Source of the DNA: Naganishia liquefaciens
Lineage: Eukaryota; Basidiomycota; Tremellomycetes; Filobasidiales; Filobasidiaceae
Direction of reading: 5' to 3'
Assembly (NCBI GenBank): GCA_013423385.1
Contig: BLZA01000007.1
Coordinates: 868,001 to 932,000, forward strand
DNA: 64,000 nt
Both the position numbers and the translations under genes were made by a program. Below are positions 1-10,645 of the stretch, one piece after another. Each line of letters starts with the position of its first letter. Position 1 is the first letter of the stretch. The notes under the pieces were generated by a model. That model was not told the DNA's origin. It saw only the letters and a list, made by a program, of their open reading frames with translations, and made no database searches.

Positions 1-630
1 TCTTGGCGATGATGCGAAACGGTGCGTGCAAACATCATTGCACATCGAGGGGTTCGTCCGAAAAGTTATCTAATCTCGCTGCCCATCAGCCGGCAATACG
101 ATGCTTCAGTCTCTGGCAGTAGAGAAACCAGCTCGAACCATGGACCATCCACAGCTTATTCCCCACGCTCGCCCTACCTGCGCAGAAATCATGCTGCGGG
201 CCCGCACCGGGCATGGTCGAATTCCCGCGATAGCACATTTGGACGCCATTCGACGCAATCTCGACAACAGGCCTATCCTGATTATGACTTTGCGCAACGA
301 ACGGGCGGGTATGGATCGGCATACGCAAGTGCAGGTGCAAAGAAGCAGCATCCGCCACAATTCGGCTCTGCGAGTCATCATTTTGCGTATGGCGCAGGTG
401 GCACCATGAGAAGCACGGGACAGAGGGGGAATTTCAGCAACGTTGACAGCAAGCACGAAGAGATCAAAAATGATAGCGGTTTGGGTCGCTTCGTTGGGGT
501 GGTGGCCGTCTTGCTGATCGTCATCGGGCTTGGTGGCGGTTTCCATGCACAAGCAGCACATAGAGTGGCTTGGGAAGTCACTTCAGTAGACACCGAGACG
601 GACATGCGGGAAGCTAGACGGTTAGAGTGA
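1..630 (+). CDS. 3' end of an unknown single-pass membrane protein (partial)
   Basis: I do not recognise this protein. The window cuts it on the left. A short exon (1-21) appears to end at a GTGCGT donor, and an intron (22-89) ends in CATCAG. The last exon (90-630) then runs open to a TGA stop, and the phase across the junction is consistent. The visible part is about 185 residues. It is rich in Ser, Arg, Gly and Tyr and looks disordered, then has one hydrophobic stretch (VVAVLLIVIGLGGG) about 45 residues from the end and a short polar tail. This suggests a tail-proximal membrane anchor with a long disordered face. A second frame over 101-409 is also open but has poorer composition. The gene converges on the next one, with about 280 bp between stops. 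Confidence 0.5.
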
Positions 631-910
631 TCGACTATATGACCTCTCTTTAAAGCCAGCGTTGTATCTTGTGGGCATCCCCCCTCTTAATCAATTTCAC
701 AAACCTACTGTATCTTTAAAATGGATGTATTTCAGTCCAGGCTGTGCATTCCTCAAGGTGTGCATGTCTAGCAGATCAAAAATCACATTGGCCATATTGT
801 GGAATTTACATAAAACTCCCTATTACGATCGTTTTCCATCGCGCCATCCTAGATCCGTCCTGGCCATCCACCTCACTGGCGATGGCGGCGCTGATTCCAA
901 CGCCCGATTC

Positions 911-3900
911 TCACCGCGGTATCGGTGAGAACCTGCTGCCACTTGCTAATACTAGATTCTTTAGCCTGCCAGTCTTCTTCGACCCCGCTGACATGGGCGC
1001 AACAGTGCGCGGTCCATCTCGAGCGTTGTCAACAAGGACATCATCCTCAAGGTCGAATGCACTGTCGGTTATGCGACCAGCGCTCTCCCTAGTGATTGAC
1101 CCGAACGAAGACATGGATGGCCGAGTCCGGTGCCCCTGATTCGCCAAGCGCCAAGATGAGATTTGTTGCTGAATGGAATTGACCGGCGATTGTTCGTCCA
1201 TGATATCCAATCCATCGAAGCCGGGAGAGCCTTCCCCTCCAGAAAGCTGCCGAGCGCTATGCGCCGGGGACCTTATGTTTGTCGCGAGATGCCAATTCAG
1301 CTGGGGCTCACTGGAACCTCGGCGCATGGAGCGCTGGACGCACACAAAGTCAATATCGGGCAATGAGACGGAAGATGCAAACTCACGGCGAGGATGGCCC
1401 GCATTCGACCTTCATTCGCTTGATCGTAGTCCAGATCATACTGCGCGTCTTCTGCAAGAACCTTGTGCTCGACATCATCGTCTTCGGCGGAGAAGAATTC
1501 GTTGAGCGAATGCAGAGCGCCCACTAGGTCCCCCAGAGTATCATCTTTTTCGTCGAATTCGATGGGCGATAAAGCAATGTCGTCGTCACCATTGGGCGAT
1601 ATCGGACTACAGTCTTTATCGTACTCTGGCGGAGTATCCATTTTCGCCGGCGGTTCGGGAACATGCGCAGGCAACTTGGGCATGTGATGCGCGATCGTCA
1701 TTGTTGATGACTGATTAGCGACGTCAGGGACAGCCCGACTTGGAAGCTGTAGGTCCAACTCTGATGGCCTGACAGCCTGCAGTGCGTTTGTAACGAGAGT
1801 GCTGAAACCGTTCAAGTTGGCAATAGTGGGAAACAGAAGATTTTGCACGAAATTATTCGTTTCGACCATCTGTCCCGACTGGCTTTCGCGCAAAGAAGCC
1901 ACAACAATCAGACGCAATGCGTTCCGCAAAGCGATCTCGTGATATGCCTTGTGCTTTTATATACGAATCAGCAAGAGTCGTCAGTCGGACCGCAGTCGTG
2001 CTCTCACCTGAGGGCTTTGCAGCATCCCCATAGCCTGTTCAAGACGGAACCGCCAGAGATTGTTGAATTCTTCCGGAGCCGCAAAACAAAGACAAACGAC
2101 AACAAGGGGAAATACAGCCGTCCAAAGACCCGGTTCGGTCACGAGGCGTTCAGCTTGCCCTGTGATGGCGGTGATGGCATCGTGCCAGGCTTCGGTCTCC
2201 AGAAAATTTATTGACTGATCGCCTTCAGACTGAGGGACTATTTGATATATAGCAAGACTCACCAGTGAGCGCGGCTCAAGCCATGAAGTTATCGATTCCG
2301 CGATGGTCGCTTTCCACGAAACATGGCTCGCCGTGCTAAGCCTTTGTCCGAGTGCGCTCAAGATGTCGGAGATGCATTTTTTGTCAGACTGTTTGCGAGG
2401 AAATGAGTAACAGGATGACATGGAAGTCGACCTACCTACATTCTGAAATACGTAAAAAAGTCCTTGCAGAAGATGCTCCACCTTTAAAGCAGTGACATGT
2501 TCAGCATATGTGCCATCCATCACGCCATCAAGTCTTGATATGAAGCGATGTACGATAGAATTTGGTCTTGAAGTCAAGGGGGGTTTCAAATCAGCCTGAT
2601 CGATTCTATGCGATGATCATTCGCAGCTTACGATTTCTTGCTCAATTGTTGTAGGACCGCCAAACCATGCGCGACAACGTCTTTGCGGTCTTGACGCGCT
2701 AGGTAAGCGCTAGATAGACGGAAATCAGAAGTTCGAACGGAAACTCGGCGAGGCGAACATACCTATCTTCAGCGGCGTAGGCCTCAAACATGCTCTCTTC
2801 CAACTCCCGAGTCATATCTTCAGGTAGCACAGCACCTGCATCGGATTGCAAAATTTCTAGAATAAGACGGTAGACGATATACCTGCCGGCGAGCTATGAT
2901 GCAATCTCGCTATTAGCCAATCGCGAATTGCTCAACGAAGGATACTTGCTGTTTTCCTCTCCGAGATGAGCATGGTGTATTCCTGATACCGTGAGGATGA
3001 AGGTCTAATGTGAAAAGATGAAGTCGAATCGCGCAAAACCGTGCAAACAAGTATGCAAAACACTCACTGGCTCATGGATAGGTCATCGCTAACACCTTCG
3101 GTCTGCATCTGTCCCCAAGCGGCCACAAAGTCGATCACCTGTTTGGGCAATTCCTTTGCGCAGTCGGCCAGACTGCGCAGAAGATTATCATAGAGTGGAT
3201 CTTCACCTGCGTGCAAACATTCTAGAGGCCGTGAATGCATCTGCAAGGTATTGCATAACGGGACATCAGTGAAGGTTTAGTCTACATCAATGAAGACATA
3301 CCAAAGGCCGTGCCACCACCTGTTCGACCTTGCTATCGCTTTGTGCGACGAAATGTCTAAACAGCTCATGCATAACGATTTCGTTGGGAGACCTCGGTTC
3401 AGGCATGGCTTTCGCGGCCACAGCCGCAGCTATCCTCGCCTGATGAAACGCCATACTGGAAGCGGCGGATCCTGAGTGGCCGCCCATTCCCGCGAGCATT
3501 GATGTTTTTGCAGATGGCGAGGTGACGGGTGTCCGCCGCGTGGCGTATGAAGACGGCAAGGCTGGAACGGTTTCGCTCGCGGCAGAAGCAAAGACGAATT
3601 GCCCAGAGCTATGGGAGGTTGACGAGGTCGTGACGGTGTGTCCGGAAGGTCTGGACATATGCGAGAACTTGTGGATATGCGATACTCCGGGAGACTGCTT
3701 GGCGGCTGTCACGCGGTCTCGTTCCCGTGATTTGCGCGTTGAGAGAAAGGACGATGAAGAGGACTGCTTGGACGAAGTGTTGTAAGAAGGCGTCACGCGT
3801 GTCATGGATGAATTGCCTTGAGTGAGAGGCTGATGGTGATTTTGACCCGCGGAATGGCTCGGATGCGGTGATTGGAGCGACAAGCTGACCGCAGAGGAGC

Positions 3901-4636
3901 TGAAGCTTCGCAAAAATGGATTCTTCAGCGCGGGTAATGGCGTCGTAGACTTTGACGCTCCGCGTTGCTGGGCCAGAGGATGAGGTTGCGGCCCGGAAGA
4001 CTGGTTGCCGGAGGATGATCCATGTGTTGACGACGGGCCAGCTGAAGATAAGTTGGCCGAGCTCGAAGACCGCTCCATCGCGCTTGCTGCCGCCTTGAAT
4101 GCGTTCTTCAAGTTGGCAAAACTGCTCTTTTTCGTCGGCTGGGCGGCAGGCATGACGATAGAATGGATTGATGTGGTGCTCGCGCTCGCGGCGGGCAGAT
4201 AGCGGTCGGTGTATTGGGATTCAGAAGCGGATGATCCGGAACGTGGTTTCATCAAGGGACGTGTTGGGCTTTTGATTCCCTGCCCAACATTTCCTGCACT
4301 AGGCTTTTGATGTCCCTGTGTTTTAGATGACACTGATGCAAAGTTTGGCCTAGAAGCTGATTGGGGAAATGCGAATGCAGCATTGTTCTCCTCCTGGTTG
4401 CGAGACGAGGCGGAGGAGTCTCCCCGCAACCGCCGAATGAGGGGACTTGCACTGCGCTTTGGCGAGCTGGTGTTCGAGTCCATGGAACGCTGAGATCCGT
4501 GACCTCCGGTATGACCAGGAAATTGAGGCAGAGGCAACTCCTCGTCATCTTCGTCGCCGAGATCTAGAGGCAGGAGACGATCAACGCATGTCAAAGCGAC
4601 GCGACGTCTGGACGTACTTGGTATAACGATCTCCAT
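911..4636 (-). CDS. Short Tao3/Mor2/PAG1 (Furry)-like cell morphogenesis protein
   Basis: Tao3/Mor2/PAG1 proteins are scaffolds of the RAM/MOR polarity network that hold the NDR kinase and Mob. About eight exons can be joined, giving a protein of roughly 1,100 residues. Residues 1-430 are Ser-rich and disordered. The family's N-terminal helical-repeat signatures follow: EIVMHELFRHFVAQSDSKV, then GEDPLYDNLLRSL with KQVIDFVAAW, then YTMLISERKT, LAGRYIVYRLILEIL, VHRFISRL, and the stretch around GLWTAVFPLVVVCLCFAAPEE followed by ALRLIVVASLRESQ. The order matches the MOR2-PAG1 N-terminal domain. After that block come about 300 acidic, Ser-rich residues and a stop at 911. Family members usually exceed 2,000 residues, so the middle and C-terminal repeats are absent. 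One intron (2894-2949) uses a GC donor. The start at 4636 is the first in-frame ATG. It could be a paralogue beside a full-length copy elsewhere. Confidence 0.7.
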
Positions 4637-5029
4637 CTTGTAATGCTAGACCGGTCCTGACCGTTAGATCGCACGCGATGTGACGTCTACCAAAGCTTTG
4701 GAAGAATGCAGTATACCTTCCAACACCGAGATCCACGATTTGGATTGTTGGGTCCAGTCCGCGACACGCGAAACGCTGATGATTCACCTTCGCGAGACTC
4801 AGAATAGCCTCCGCCGCCGACCGATCGTGTGCGTGGGCTCAGCGAAGGCCGGTGCAAGCGGCTCGGGGCAGCATCATGATACCTCTGATTCGTCTGACCG
4901 TCAAGCTGTCCCCGGACTAGGTTCCGCTTGAAGCTTTGAGCAACAGCGAGTGTCGATCATCGCAGCGACAGCCCGCACGGCGGAGATATCCGTTGACCAC
5001 AAAGCAGATTATCCGTTTTCAAGGCCTCA
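4637..5029. other. Intergenic, divergent promoter region
   Basis: This stretch lies between the starts of the Tao3/Mor2-like gene (-) and VFA1 (+), so it must hold both promoters. The small open frames here lack family resemblance and splice support. I see no repeat and no obvious TATA element. Confidence 0.5.
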
Positions 5030-5760
5030 ATGGCTTCAGCGGCGTCGAATACACCAACGCCGTACTACACCAAGCTCTTCAACGTCTACTATGAACGTAA
5101 AGCGGGAACAGAACGGCCTTGCTACGTGTGTCGCATGCCGACTGCTACCGTACTGGCGACGCTAAACACGGAGGACTTTCTGTATGCGTGTCCAAAGCAT
5201 TTGACAGACTCGTAAGCTGGATATACGTCAGATGTCAATCTATTGACCGCTGATACCTTCCTCGATATCCTTAACAGTGGCTTGTAAGCCCTGCATCAGT
5301 GTCTTCGCATGTAGCCGACAAATTCCTCATCATGCTCAAGCGCGACAGCAATACCAGATCCACCCGTCATAGGACCCTCTGCGGCAGATATCGCCAAAGT
5401 TGTAGAGGAATACAAGGCGAAGGAAGAACGCAAACAAGCCAAGGAACAGACTCAAGGCGACGACGCCAAAGAGAAGGGTAAGGACGCGAACAAGGATGAC
5501 AGCAAGGCAAAAGTCAGCGCGACAACGGACTCGAAACAGCTTGATAGTCCCCCCGCGCCGGTCAAAGCAGGTCATCGCCGCTACGCATTGCACCGTGCTC
5601 TTTTTACGATGCGGCAGAGGGAGCTTAGGATGAGGGAGCAGGCTGTACACGCAAAGGAAAGATCGAAAGGTGTGTACCTCTTGGTGTCGCGATACCTTAA
5701 GGTTATTGATCGCTAACCCTGCCTGAAGGGTTGCCGCAAGTGCCAAAAGGCACGATCTAG
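5030..5760 (+). CDS. VFA1: Vps4-associated protein 1 (Vfa1 family)
   Basis: In yeast Vfa1 binds the AAA-ATPase Vps4 and stimulates it during ESCRT-III recycling at endosomes. The N-terminus has the family's zinc-binding module, seen as YYTKLFNVYYERK followed by CYVCRMPT and, further on, DFLYACPKHL: two CxxC-like pairs. A charged Lys/Glu-rich linker follows (VVEEYKAKEERKQAKEQ). The C-terminal signature is RRYALHRALFTMRQRELR, the helix used for Vps4 contact. Four exons join in frame. Introns follow codon positions at about 5212 and 5287, and a third begins near 5669. The last exon adds only about ten residues before a TAG at 5758-5760. The protein is about 170 residues, normal for the family. 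Its neighbour upstream is divergent. Confidence 0.85.
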
Positions 5761-5828
5761 GGTAGCTCGTATCGCCAAAAAAACAAAATTTGTTCCCCTC
5801 CGAATCACATGATATAATCAACAGATCA

Positions 5829-6993
5829 TCAAGGCAACGGTCGTCCGGAATTTATTGCGTCTGCGACCTGTTGACAGGTGATGTTGTCATGAGCTGTGAG
5901 CTCGAGGGCTTGCGTAGGGCAAACAACCAAGACATACCTGGCTTAGGTTTGGAATGTTATTTGCGTATCGGTGGTAGGAATCGGTGTACAGGTCGTCTGT
6001 ACTCGTCGTCGCCTGAACGGCGGGGTGTACTTGAATCGCCTCATACCACCTTGAGAAACGTCGCGACTGATCTGAAACCAGCGGCGGCCAGAAACCACGG
6101 TAATGCTTGAGCACGGGTTTGAAGCGGATTGCCCCTGCAAAAGATCGGATCAGCGACGAAGGTATGGAACCCCTGTTGCGACTTGAAGTCGACAGTCGTA
6201 CTTACACGGAGCAATCAGGATGTCGACCCAGCTGAGGTCTTTGCCGAAAAAGAAAGGCCCGTCTGGATGCATTTCCTTCTCAAAGCTTTCGAGACTGCTG
6301 ATCAACTCTCTGGATGGACGCATCAGTTGTCCATCTCCAGCTTAAGAGAAGTGGGCACCTACTGGCCGTGTTGTACTTGTTTATCACCATCCTGAGCCTG
6401 TAGATAGCGGTAGAAAGCAGGTGTGATACTTTCGGCATGTTTCTGACCAGCTAGCAGATGCTTGGCCTTCCAATAGGGATCAGATGGGAGGAGTTGGTTG
6501 ACCTTATCGGGCAGAGTGAGGCTCGATAGGTAGTGCATCAAGACTGAGCAGATGCAACGGTGTTTGCATAGTCTGAGCGTTGTCATCTTGAAGCATTCTG
6601 ATTACCGACGTACTGATCGAATCATGCAATGAGCGATTACTAGACAAGCGGAAAGCCCTGTATCCGGAGTACATGCATCAGTCCGCTTTAGCATACAGTG
6701 CCGGAAAGCATAGCTCACGGTACAAGTCCTTTAGGGCTAATATCCAACAGCTCTTGCGGCTTCTTGTACGGGTCGACCTCGACATACTGATAATCGATAC
6801 CAGCTGCCCGCGCTTCCTCTGTTGTGAGCGCTGCTCCAATGTACTCGAGGGAAATCCAAGCTCGCTGCACAAAAGGACAGAAGCAAGCGAAGTAGGCTTG
6901 GATACTGGCATTCTTGTCTTGATGCGCTGCTGCTGTCTCTGCAGCTTTACCCGAACACTGCAGATGGTATCCGGTTGCGGACTTCGATGACAT
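5829..6993 (-). CDS. Omega-class glutathione S-transferase
   Basis: This is predicted to be a cytosolic thiol transferase or dehydroascorbate reductase type of GST. The N-terminal thioredoxin fold carries CFCPFVQRAWISLE; the Cys before Pro-Phe is the omega-class catalytic Cys. VDPYKKPQELLDISPKGLVP, the glutathione-site cis-Pro region, follows. Spliced in-frame joins then give AFRLSSNRSLHDSI and ILMHYLSSL, matching the usual ES(T/L)VI-EYL segment. The helical C-terminal domain is visible as LLPSDPYWKAKHLLAGQK, GPFFFGKDLSWVDILIAP and WAIRFKPVLKHYRGFWPP, ending YHRYANNIPNLSQVADA near the stop. Six exons are needed. The start at 6993 is the first ATG giving a sensible length. Between the catalytic motif and VDPYKK there is a small insert (EYIGAALTTEEARAAGI) that many relatives lack. 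Confidence 0.85.
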
Positions 6994-7425
6994 TGGGCAA
7001 ATGGAGAGTCGATTTTCACTGCAAGTCGGTGCGGTGTGGCAAAGTGAAGGATATTTGTTCAGACTGCGCTGAACGATAATCAGGTCATGGGCGATTTCTT
7101 GCTCGACGCATACCATGCCATCAACTATGCCATCACTTTGCAACAATTGCCAAGTTGAGCGTTGATGACGTCATCCGGCCCCGCCGCAACGATGCGCCGC
7201 GGTCAAGTTCACAGAGAGAAAGCTTTAGTGTTCAAAGCTGTCTGCAACCGTGATCACTTAAGATCCAGTGTACAAGTCTAAATGAAGCAGTATGCGGCCA
7301 GCTGAGAACAAGCGCTGAAACAAGACCTGGCAACGATTTCAACACAGAATTATAGACAACAAGTATCGAACGAAATGACCAGTACGAGTTCCTCTTGAAA
7401 ACCGTTCATTGGATTCTGTTGTGGG
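6994..7425. other. Intergenic between GST start and APSES gene end
   Basis: The stretch contains the GST promoter and the 3' UTR of the APSES gene, both minus strand. I see no further gene, repeat or recognisable motif. Confidence 0.5.
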
Positions 7426-10160
7426 TTATGTCTCGTCTGTCTCGTCTAGATCCGTTCCACTCTGCGTCTTCGCATCTCCAGCGTTTCCATTCTCGAGAGT
7501 CTACCACAATTGTTCATCAGCCTTGCCTGAGAAAAGTGTTAGACGCTCCGCAGGCTCACCTCTCGGATATTTTCCAAAAAGCTATCCACCTCGTTTGGCG
7601 GAATTCCGCCGCAAGCTGCCGCTATAAGCTTTCGATAACCGGTCATCTTTTCATCTGTGCCGACCTGAAGGAAAGCGGCAAGTCAGCTGTCTATCAGAAT
7701 GAACTTCGTTGCATCTTGAACTCACCTCGGCTTGACGTTTAACAAACTGTTTGAAGAGGGCTGCGCGATTGCGACTCGCTTGTTCTATCTCGCCCAGCAG
7801 TACTGACTCCTCTGCAGGATAAGTCTCCGCATTCAGCGCGACCATATCTGCAAATTCCTCATTATCGGGTCGACCGGCAGCGTCCCATTGGCGCTGCCTC
7901 TCTTCCTGCCGGACACGCCATGAATCCCAGCTCTGCCGGTACTTTTGTGCCATGTTGCTCTCCAACAGCAGCTCAAGCTCGTGTACTTTCTGCTGCTCGG
8001 CTTCAATTGCTGCGTTCTTCTGAGCGACCTCGGCGAGTGTCCGTTTCGCTTCCTCGATGTCTGTCTTGAGCGTCTCCAGCAGCCCCTCCGCCTGATTCAC
8101 TTCCCTCTCTTTCCCTTGCAATTCAGCGTCGAAACCCTGTGCAAGCTTGTTCAGCATCTCGGCGACGTCGGTGACATATTTGCCAGCTGCTGTCTTCGCT
8201 GCTGTCGAGTGGTATAGCTGAGGCGCAAAGTGTGCCACTTCAGGAGCACCGTTTCGTAATCGGTCCCCGAGAATGGGGCTGGATCGGAACCGCTCGTCCT
8301 CCAGAATGTAATCTTCTGCACATTTTCCATCACGATTCTTGATTTTGGGGTCTGCTCCGTGATCCAAAAGCGCTCGTATCAAACGCTTGCTTCGTGCTCG
8401 CGAGGCCAATGTCAGAGCCGTTTCACCATCTTCGTCCTGAAAATTGATAACATCCTCTAATTCCCGTGGGAAATCCTCCAGATGTAGCAGAATTGTTTCC
8501 ATATAATATCGAGCAGCGTGCGTTTTGCCTTTGGACAGCGCAACGTCGGCGATATGGTGGAAGACGGTCCGGTTGCTCTTGTCAATGTTCAGGGTGGAGC
8601 GGTGTAGAAGCTGATAGAGTTCCGGGAACTTGCGGACGTCGTAGTTGTTGGAGAACATTACACTGCGCATCAGGGCTGTTTGTTCAGCGTGATTGACACT
8701 GAAGATATTGGCTCCGGCAGAAAGCAGTAGCTTCACTACACGTAGTCTACCCATTGCGCATGCCCAATGCAAAGCGGTGTGTCCATCGTCATCGATGGCG
8801 ACGTTGGGATCGAAATCCGCTGGAGGATCGATTAGGCATTCGGGTATTCTAGCTTTCTCCGTGATGAAATAGTCAAGGATGATGTTGCCGTATACCTCCG
8901 GCGGAACAGGCGCAGATTGCGGTTGCTGATGCGCAACTCAGGTCAGCACACTTAGGTCTGACGGTATGACACAATATTTACACCATTGGCTGGTCCCGTT
9001 ATCACGCCGCCTCCGGCAGGGCTGATCCGCTGTCTCGTAGACTGTGGCTGTTCAACTGCGGCATTGTCCCCCTGATCGACTTCGCCAGCCTTTCTTTTGA
9101 TTCCCGTATTCAACGTGTTGCCTCCGGCCAACGCGTACTCCTCGCCCGATCCGTACATTCCCTGCATCTGCATGTGATCATGAAGGCTACCCATAATGTG
9201 TTCCGTTGGCGCTACGGGGGATGGTGTGCGCGAGGATGCCGTTTTCTCCGAAGGCGAGCGGGAAAAGCTCTCGTTTTCTTCGTCCATCGGGATCCGAGGT
9301 GGATCCGTGTCCGGGCCACCTTGTCCAGAGCTCGGATCCCGAGTCATCATCATGTTGGCCAGTGTCGGTGTCATGGAGACAGGAGGGCCTTGCTGCATCG
9401 GCAATATGTAGCCAGTTCCGATGGGTGCGGGAGCCGCAAGCGTTGGTATTCCTTTTCCTGGTCGACCATTGCCGAGTCCTTCACCTGCGAGTTTCTTCTT
9501 GTTCCGGATCGGCACGGCAGTAATATGTTTTGGCGCAGGTGGTGGGGATCCATCTCCTGGCATGATTTCAAGAATCGGACGAAGCACATCGAACACGTTA
9601 TATTGCTGAGCGAGTTCAATCCCTCTCGCTATTGGTATCCAGGTACCTAGTGAAAGAATGTGAGACGTGTTGACAACACGAGTAACGACTCTTTGCTCAC
9701 CTTGACTCTTTCCATAACCTCCCTGTACCTTTTCATGCTCTCCTGTCTGTACTTCCCTTTCCAAGATTCTCGTCCTTTGTGGCTTGTCAAAGTTTGCAAC
9801 TTTGAGAATGTGAGTGGCATTGACGTATCCGTCGTTGCGTCGACGCATGATGATTTCTTTGTCGATAACCATTTCGTATACCGGTCTAAGGGATTCGAAG
9901 CGGATATATATAAGCAAGCCGGGCGGAAGAACAGGTCGATTGACTCACACTCCACTGCAGGTGGACAAATTGGCATCAATTACAGTCAGTGTTTCGCTCG
10001 ACGAGCCTGAATGTATCCTATAGCTTGCTCTCACCTGTAGTTTGCCTAGCAGAGTTCCCAGTCAATATCACCCAGATGCAACCACGAGAACCGAAGCACT
10101 CACCTGATAGACAGTATCTGGCGCTCCCTCCACGCCTCCAACGGCAACTTTTTTACCCAT
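7426..10160 (-). CDS. MBS1: APSES transcription factor, Mbs1/Mbp1-type (MBF/SBF DNA-binding subunit)
   Basis: Members bind MCB/SCB elements and drive G1/S transcription in the nucleus. The start (10158-10160) opens MGKKVAVGGVEGAPDTVYQ. Two tiny exons at 10035-10045 (11 nt) and 9949-9954 (6 nt) then splice to give ANYSGV, followed by PVYEMVIDKEIIMRRRND, the start of the KilA-N/APSES domain. The domain continues with YVNATHILKVANFDK, RTRILEREV, GEHEKVQGGYGK and TWIPIARGIELAQQYNVFD. A Pro/Ser-rich linker and a basic patch (GIKRKAGE) follow. Ankyrin repeats come next, with DDDGHTALHWACAMGRLRV and DEDGETALTLASRARSKRL. After these is a long coiled coil (EVNQAEGLLETLKTDIEEA onward) ending in a Thr/Glu/Asp-rich tail. 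The length of roughly 800 residues suits the family. Every domain is intact. The promoter carries MCB-like motifs, suggesting autoregulation. Confidence 0.92.
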
Positions 10161-10310
10161 TGCTGCGTAGCCTTGGCTTTGTTGACCGGTTCAATGTAAG
10201 ACTAAAGGTCTCAGGGGGTCTGTAATGCAGCGAATATACAGAATATGACCTGGAACGTCCTGAAGCAGGGGAATAGTCACTCGCGATATGCGATATGATG
10301 CGGTTCAGCA

Positions 10311-10348
10311 ACGCGACGGGACGACTCGACGCGTCTCGCTTTACGCGC
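10311..10348 (-). promoter_or_regulatory. Cluster of MCB-like motifs upstream of the APSES gene
   Basis: ACGCGA (10311-10316), the palindrome ACGCGT (10329-10334) and ACGCGC (10343-10348) lie within 38 bp, some 150-190 bp upstream of the APSES start codon. ACGCGT is the classical MCB site bound by Mbp1-type proteins, the very family encoded downstream. Functional use is inferred. The rest of 10161-10645 holds no gene I can support. Confidence 0.5.
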
Positions 10349-10645
10349 TAGCGAGTCAGGGGTTATCGGGTTTGCACATCAGGCGCAATGACGGAAGAAC
10401 AGTTGCAGGGATCGCTGGCGATTGAGGATTTGCCTTCGTGTCGAGGGAGTCTGCCGAGGCAAAGGTCTCTCTAGGCACTTCTTCGAGCTCGCAATCTTAT
10501 CTTCGAAAGCCATGAAATATTTGCAACCTCTCAAAAGCCAGCGAAACTAGACTTGCGCACAGGTCTCATCGATTAATGGAGAGTAGCGAACGGACCAGGA
10601 TGATGCAGCTAGTCAATGTCCCCCTCTCGCTCCTATCGACTCTCA

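Noticed and set aside
2634-2700. A 26-nt intron in the Tao3/Mor2-like gene
   Set aside because: A later acceptor (TTCAAG) gives an ordinary 65-nt intron and keeps the conserved frame.
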